Origin: Absicoccus porci
Lineage (GTDB): Bacteria > Bacillota_I > Bacilli_A > Erysipelotrichales > Erysipelotrichaceae
Direction of reading: 5' to 3'
NCBI RefSeq assembly: GCF_003725415.1
Contig: NZ_RJQC01000001.1
Location: 546,419-610,418, forward strand
Length of the DNA stretch: 64,000 nucleotides
Below are positions 61,413 to 64,000 of the stretch, one piece after another (positions within the stretch are counted from its first letter, which is position 1; each line of letters begins with the position of its first letter). Both the position numbers and the translations under genes were made by a program. The notes under the pieces are model-generated. The model was not told where the DNA came from. It saw only the letters and a program-made list of their open reading frames with translations, and searched no databases.

Positions 61413-63224
61413 ATGAGAAAACGTATTTATTTACCTTTATTCATAATGGGATTCTTGTTTGGATTTGCGTTCTTATTTAATAGTCAAACTACAACCATTT
61501 TTGCACAGGAACCAACGAATACGGAAACCGTATCAACCGATGTTGTAGATAGTCCATCACAAGATGATACAAATGCAAGCTCCAATGAAGAAACAACAAG
61601 TACGGAACCAACGAATACAGAAGATCAAAATTGGCAATATTCCAAATCCAAAACAGCAACAGATCTAGATGAAAACAAGGAATCAGAAGTGACCATTTCA
61701 TTACCATCCACCGAAGAAAAATTAACAACAGAAGTTGCTTTTGTATTGGATGAATCGAGTTTTTCTGATACACAAGATCGTGCTATGAATTTATTGGATA
61801 CGTTAAAACAACATGCGGATCAAACCGGCGCCAAAGTGCAAGTCGATGTTATTGGCTTTAAAAGAGCAGCCTATGATCATGGCTCTTTTGATTTAACAAC
61901 GCAATATGATCTATTAAAAGAAGCGTTTAAGAAACAAAATTCGGGCGGAAGTAATATTCATGCAGGTTTACTTTTAGCCCAACAAATTCTAGCCAAAAAT
62001 ACAGCAATTCCAGATGATCGTAAATATATGATCTTGGTTTCCGATGGTGATACCTATCTGTATTGCAAAGACGGTGACTACAAAACCCCTTATTCTCGAT
62101 CGTATATACCTTTAGATAGTGCTGGAGGAACAGCGTATGGTGGCTATTATGATGAAAGCTGGTATTATCCAAGTGCACCATATGGCAACAATGTAAAGCG
62201 ACCAGATACAGCGGATCCAATACTTTGGGATGCGTATTTAAAAGATGTGGCTGCGCGTAATCAAGAAAGCAATGGTGATGCATACGAATATGTATGGAAT
62301 TACTATGATAAATTATGGATGGTTACAAAACCAACAAGTAAAGAATTTAAAACACAGCCAGCTGTACCAAGATCAGCATCAAATATGGATATGGCCTTTA
62401 TGTATGCAGCCAATGTTTATAAAGATTTAGCTAACAAGTATCATTGTTATTCTGTAGCTGTACAGAGCTTAAATCAATCGGATGGTGGCCATAAGGCTTT
62501 TATGGATTATCTGAATGGTGGAAAAACAGCTGATTTTGACTCTATTCAAAATGAAATCCTATATTATTTAAGTAAAGGTAGTATTGTAGAAGATTATATG
62601 GGATATGAAGATGGTAACTATGATTTTGATTTAGTTGATCCATCTGCGATTCGTGTTGTGATCGATAATACCGGTACCCTTACAACGTACAATGCAGAAC
62701 GCATTAAAGATAACCATTATGGATTTAAGAAAAACGAAGATGGAACATACGATTACGAAGTTATTTATGTTCCTGGTAATAAGAAAGACGATGAACATTT
62801 TATTTGGCTATTAAATACGCCAGTTACAAATTTTGAACATGTTATGTTAAAGTATGGGGTCAAATTGATCCAGGGACAAACTAAGCCAGGAACTTATACA
62901 GCTTATACAAACACAAAAGCTACTTTATATCCTGTAAATTCAGAAGGTGTCAAGGGAGAAGCAGAAGACTTTGAAAGACCAATGGTAACATATACAGTAA
63001 AAGAAGCTGTGAAAGAACCAGAAAAAACAAGTGATCAAAATACATCGAAACAAACAGATATCCAAACAAAAAATTCTTCTATGAAAGAAACAACAGTTTG
63101 CCAAGCATCGGCATCAACTGGTTATGAAAATCACGAAATGCTCTGGTTTATCACATTGGGATTAAGTGTATTATTGGCAATGATGTCTATCTTCCAATCT
63201 CATAAAACAAGAGAGTTTAAATAA
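61413..63224 (+). CDS. Secreted, membrane-anchored von Willebrand factor A protein
   Basis: 603 residues. A signal peptide (RKRIYLP... to IFA, cleavage near residue 31) is followed by a Thr/Glu/Ser-rich linker, then a vWA domain from about residue 104 (TEVAFVLDESSFS). The metal-site motif DxSxS reads D-E-S-S-F, so it is degenerate. A C-terminal domain from about 420 to 530 ends in a Thr/Lys-rich stalk and a tail SASTGYENHE, a hydrophobic helix and HKTREFK. The tail resembles a cell-wall sorting signal but has no canonical LPxTG. SD AAAGGAG is in place. Likely a surface adhesin; ligand unknown. Confidence 0.75.
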   Translation: MRKRIYLPLFIMGFLFGFAFLFNSQTTTIFAQEPTNTETVSTDVVDSPSQDDTNASSNEETTSTEPTNTEDQNWQYSKSKTATDLDENKESEVTISLPSTEEKLTTEVAFVLDESSFSDTQDRAMNLLDTLKQHADQTGAKVQVDVIGFKRAAYDHGSFDLTTQYDLLKEAFKKQNSGGSNIHAGLLLAQQILAKNTAIPDDRKYMILVSDGDTYLYCKDGDYKTPYSRSYIPLDSAGGTAYGGYYDESWYYPSAPYGNNVKRPDTADPILWDAYLKDVAARNQESNGDAYEYVWNYYDKLWMVTKPTSKEFKTQPAVPRSASNMDMAFMYAANVYKDLANKYHCYSVAVQSLNQSDGGHKAFMDYLNGGKTADFDSIQNEILYYLSKGSIVEDYMGYEDGNYDFDLVDPSAIRVVIDNTGTLTTYNAERIKDNHYGFKKNEDGTYDYEVIYVPGNKKDDEHFIWLLNTPVTNFEHVMLKYGVKLIQGQTKPGTYTAYTNTKATLYPVNSEGVKGEAEDFERPMVTYTVKEAVKEPEKTSDQNTSKQTDIQTKNSSMKETTVCQASASTGYENHEMLWFITLGLSVLLAMMSIFQSHKTREFK

Positions 63225-63237
63225 TTTAGATTCGAAT

Positions 63238-63273
63238 AAAAGATCCAAACGGCAATGGTTTGGATCTTTTTTA
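63238..63273. terminator. Terminator of the vWA gene, usable from both sides
   Basis: AGATCCAAAC with GTTTGGATCT, 7-nt loop, flanked by an A-run and T-run. Confidence 0.88.
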
Positions 63274-63305
63274 TGTGTTCTAGTCAAACGATCAAGAATG
63301 AAAAA

Positions 63306-64000
63306 TTATTTTTTATATTTGCGAATCCATTTTTCAATCTGTTCACGATCTGGATCGATATAAATGGTCTTATACGATTTCATAGTTACAAAACCAACAG
63401 GAGCACCTGGCACTTTCTTCAGTTGACTGACGGGGCAGTAATCCACCGGTACAGAACTGGACATCTGTCCTTTGGAATAATAAGCTGCCAACATAGCACA
63501 CATACGAATTAGTGCTTCATTGGGTTGTTCGCATTTACACAACACGTGGGAACCATGATAGTCTTTGACATGGAACCAAATATCTTTCTTACGGGATAAA
63601 TGATGGGTAATATAGTTATTTTGTAAGTTATTTTTACCAACATAAATATCAACATTTTCTACTTGTAGATGTAATACATTGGGCTTGTTTTTGTGTTTTG
63701 CCTGTTTACGAGAACGCTTATGCATCATGACATGGGTATTGACCAATTCTTGGCGTATTTCTAAAGCATCCATGACGGTGCAATGTTGTAGTTGTTCGTG
63801 CAATTGTTCAAAGTAATCAATTTCTTTTTTACAAGCTTCAATTTGTTCTTGCAGAATCGATTGTGAACGTTTCATTTTATGATATTTTTGATAATATTTA
63901 TTGGCATTGCCTTTAATATCTAAACGCATATCGATTGGAATGCTGACGTCTTGTCCTGTTTCAAAATCAGGAACATGGACGACTTTTTCTTTTTTTATTT
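63306..64000 (-). CDS. rqcH: RqcH/NFACT protein, C-terminal part (cut by window edge)
   Basis: The reading frame is open to the right edge of the window; 231 C-terminal residues are visible. A coiled-coil segment (KYYQKYHKMKRSQSILQEQI onward) precedes the NFACT-R domain with DIWFHVKDYHGSHVL and the C-terminal GAPVGFVTMKSYKTIYIDPD. In Bacillota RqcH binds the stalled 50S subunit and adds alanine tails to stuck nascent chains; older names are FbpA or fibronectin-binding protein. The N-terminal domain is outside the window. YlmH, linked to the same pathway in Bacillus, is encoded at 37-38 kb. Confidence 0.93.
   Translation of the reverse strand, partial: IKKEKVVHVPDFETGQDVSIPIDMRLDIKGNANKYYQKYHKMKRSQSILQEQIEACKKEIDYFEQLHEQLQHCTVMDALEIRQELVNTHVMMHKRSRKQAKHKNKPNVLHLQVENVDIYVGKNNLQNNYITHHLSRKKDIWFHVKDYHGSHVLCKCEQPNEALIRMCAMLAAYYSKGQMSSSVPVDYCPVSQLKKVPGAPVGFVTMKSYKTIYIDPDREQIEKWIRKYKK

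Noticed and set aside
1..64000. CRISPR array, tRNA or rRNA genes, prophage
   Set aside because: No regularly spaced repeats, no TTCGA-type T-arm with CCA context and no phage structural genes were seen.

Overview
The window reads as chromosomal DNA of a low-GC Gram-positive bacterium (Bacillota), most like an Erysipelotrichia-type gut anaerobe. This is inferred from gene content: a PASTA-domain Ser/Thr kinase, SepF, Spx, tRNA-sensing T-boxes, a folT-type tetrahydrofolate riboswitch, type III glutamine synthetase, pyruvate phosphate dikinase and a complete-looking Rnf locus. TGA is used as a stop codon (for example in folC), which argues against a mycoplasma. No tRNA, rRNA, CRISPR array or prophage was seen.

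Layout. 0-4.4 kb, minus strand: the edge of an IS30-type element, then folT-folC under a THF riboswitch, a putative manganese/heavy-metal exporter and an AI-2E family permease. 4.4-6.0 kb: a SpoU methyltransferase overlapping a DUF4438 gene. 6.0-16.2 kb: a long plus-strand operon priA-rsmB-rlmN-prpC-prkC-rsgA-rpe-thiN plus a membrane/papain-like fusion gene. 16.2-19.7 kb: rpmB (minus) divergent from mraY-murD-uppP. 19.8-30.6 kb: trpS, spx, an LTA-synthase/OpgB-like enzyme, ppdK, a PatB/MalY lyase, ybaK, glnN and a second AI-2E permease. 30.7-34.5 kb: a cassette of an ankyrin protein, a WYL regulator, a DUF2779 protein and a zinc-dependent phospholipase C family protein. 34.5-36.8 kb: nfnAB with clearly higher GC. 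36.8-41.0 kb: sepF-ylmH, then an Ile T-box and ileS. 41.2-53.6 kb: branched-chain amino acid genes (ilvA; ilvBND; Leu T-box-leuACDB; ilvE) with a DUF815 ATPase. 53.6-55.1 kb: a decayed IS1182-family element. 55.1-61.1 kb: apbE divergent from rnfCDGEA, a small Cys-rich gene and a very short rnfB. 61.4-64 kb: a secreted vWA protein and the 3' part of rqcH (minus).

How it fits together. Rnf, its flavinylating enzyme ApbE and the electron-bifurcating transhydrogenase NfnAB form a ferredoxin/NADH/NADPH redox and ion-gradient module. PPDK and GlnN add central carbon and nitrogen metabolism. The ilv/leu genes give nearly all of Val/Leu/Ile synthesis, but ilvC is not here. PrkC/PrpC, MraY/MurD/UppP, SepF and the OpgB-like enzyme serve the envelope and division.

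The most notable signals are several first genes whose -10 box lies 6-7 nt before the ATG, which suggests leaderless mRNAs; the short RnfB next to a new Cys-rich membrane peptide; several stop codons lying inside terminator hairpins; and a few unusual domain combinations. I did not find a clearly new multi-gene defence or mobile system. The 30.7-34.5 kb cassette and the modified Rnf end are the best candidates for undescribed biology.
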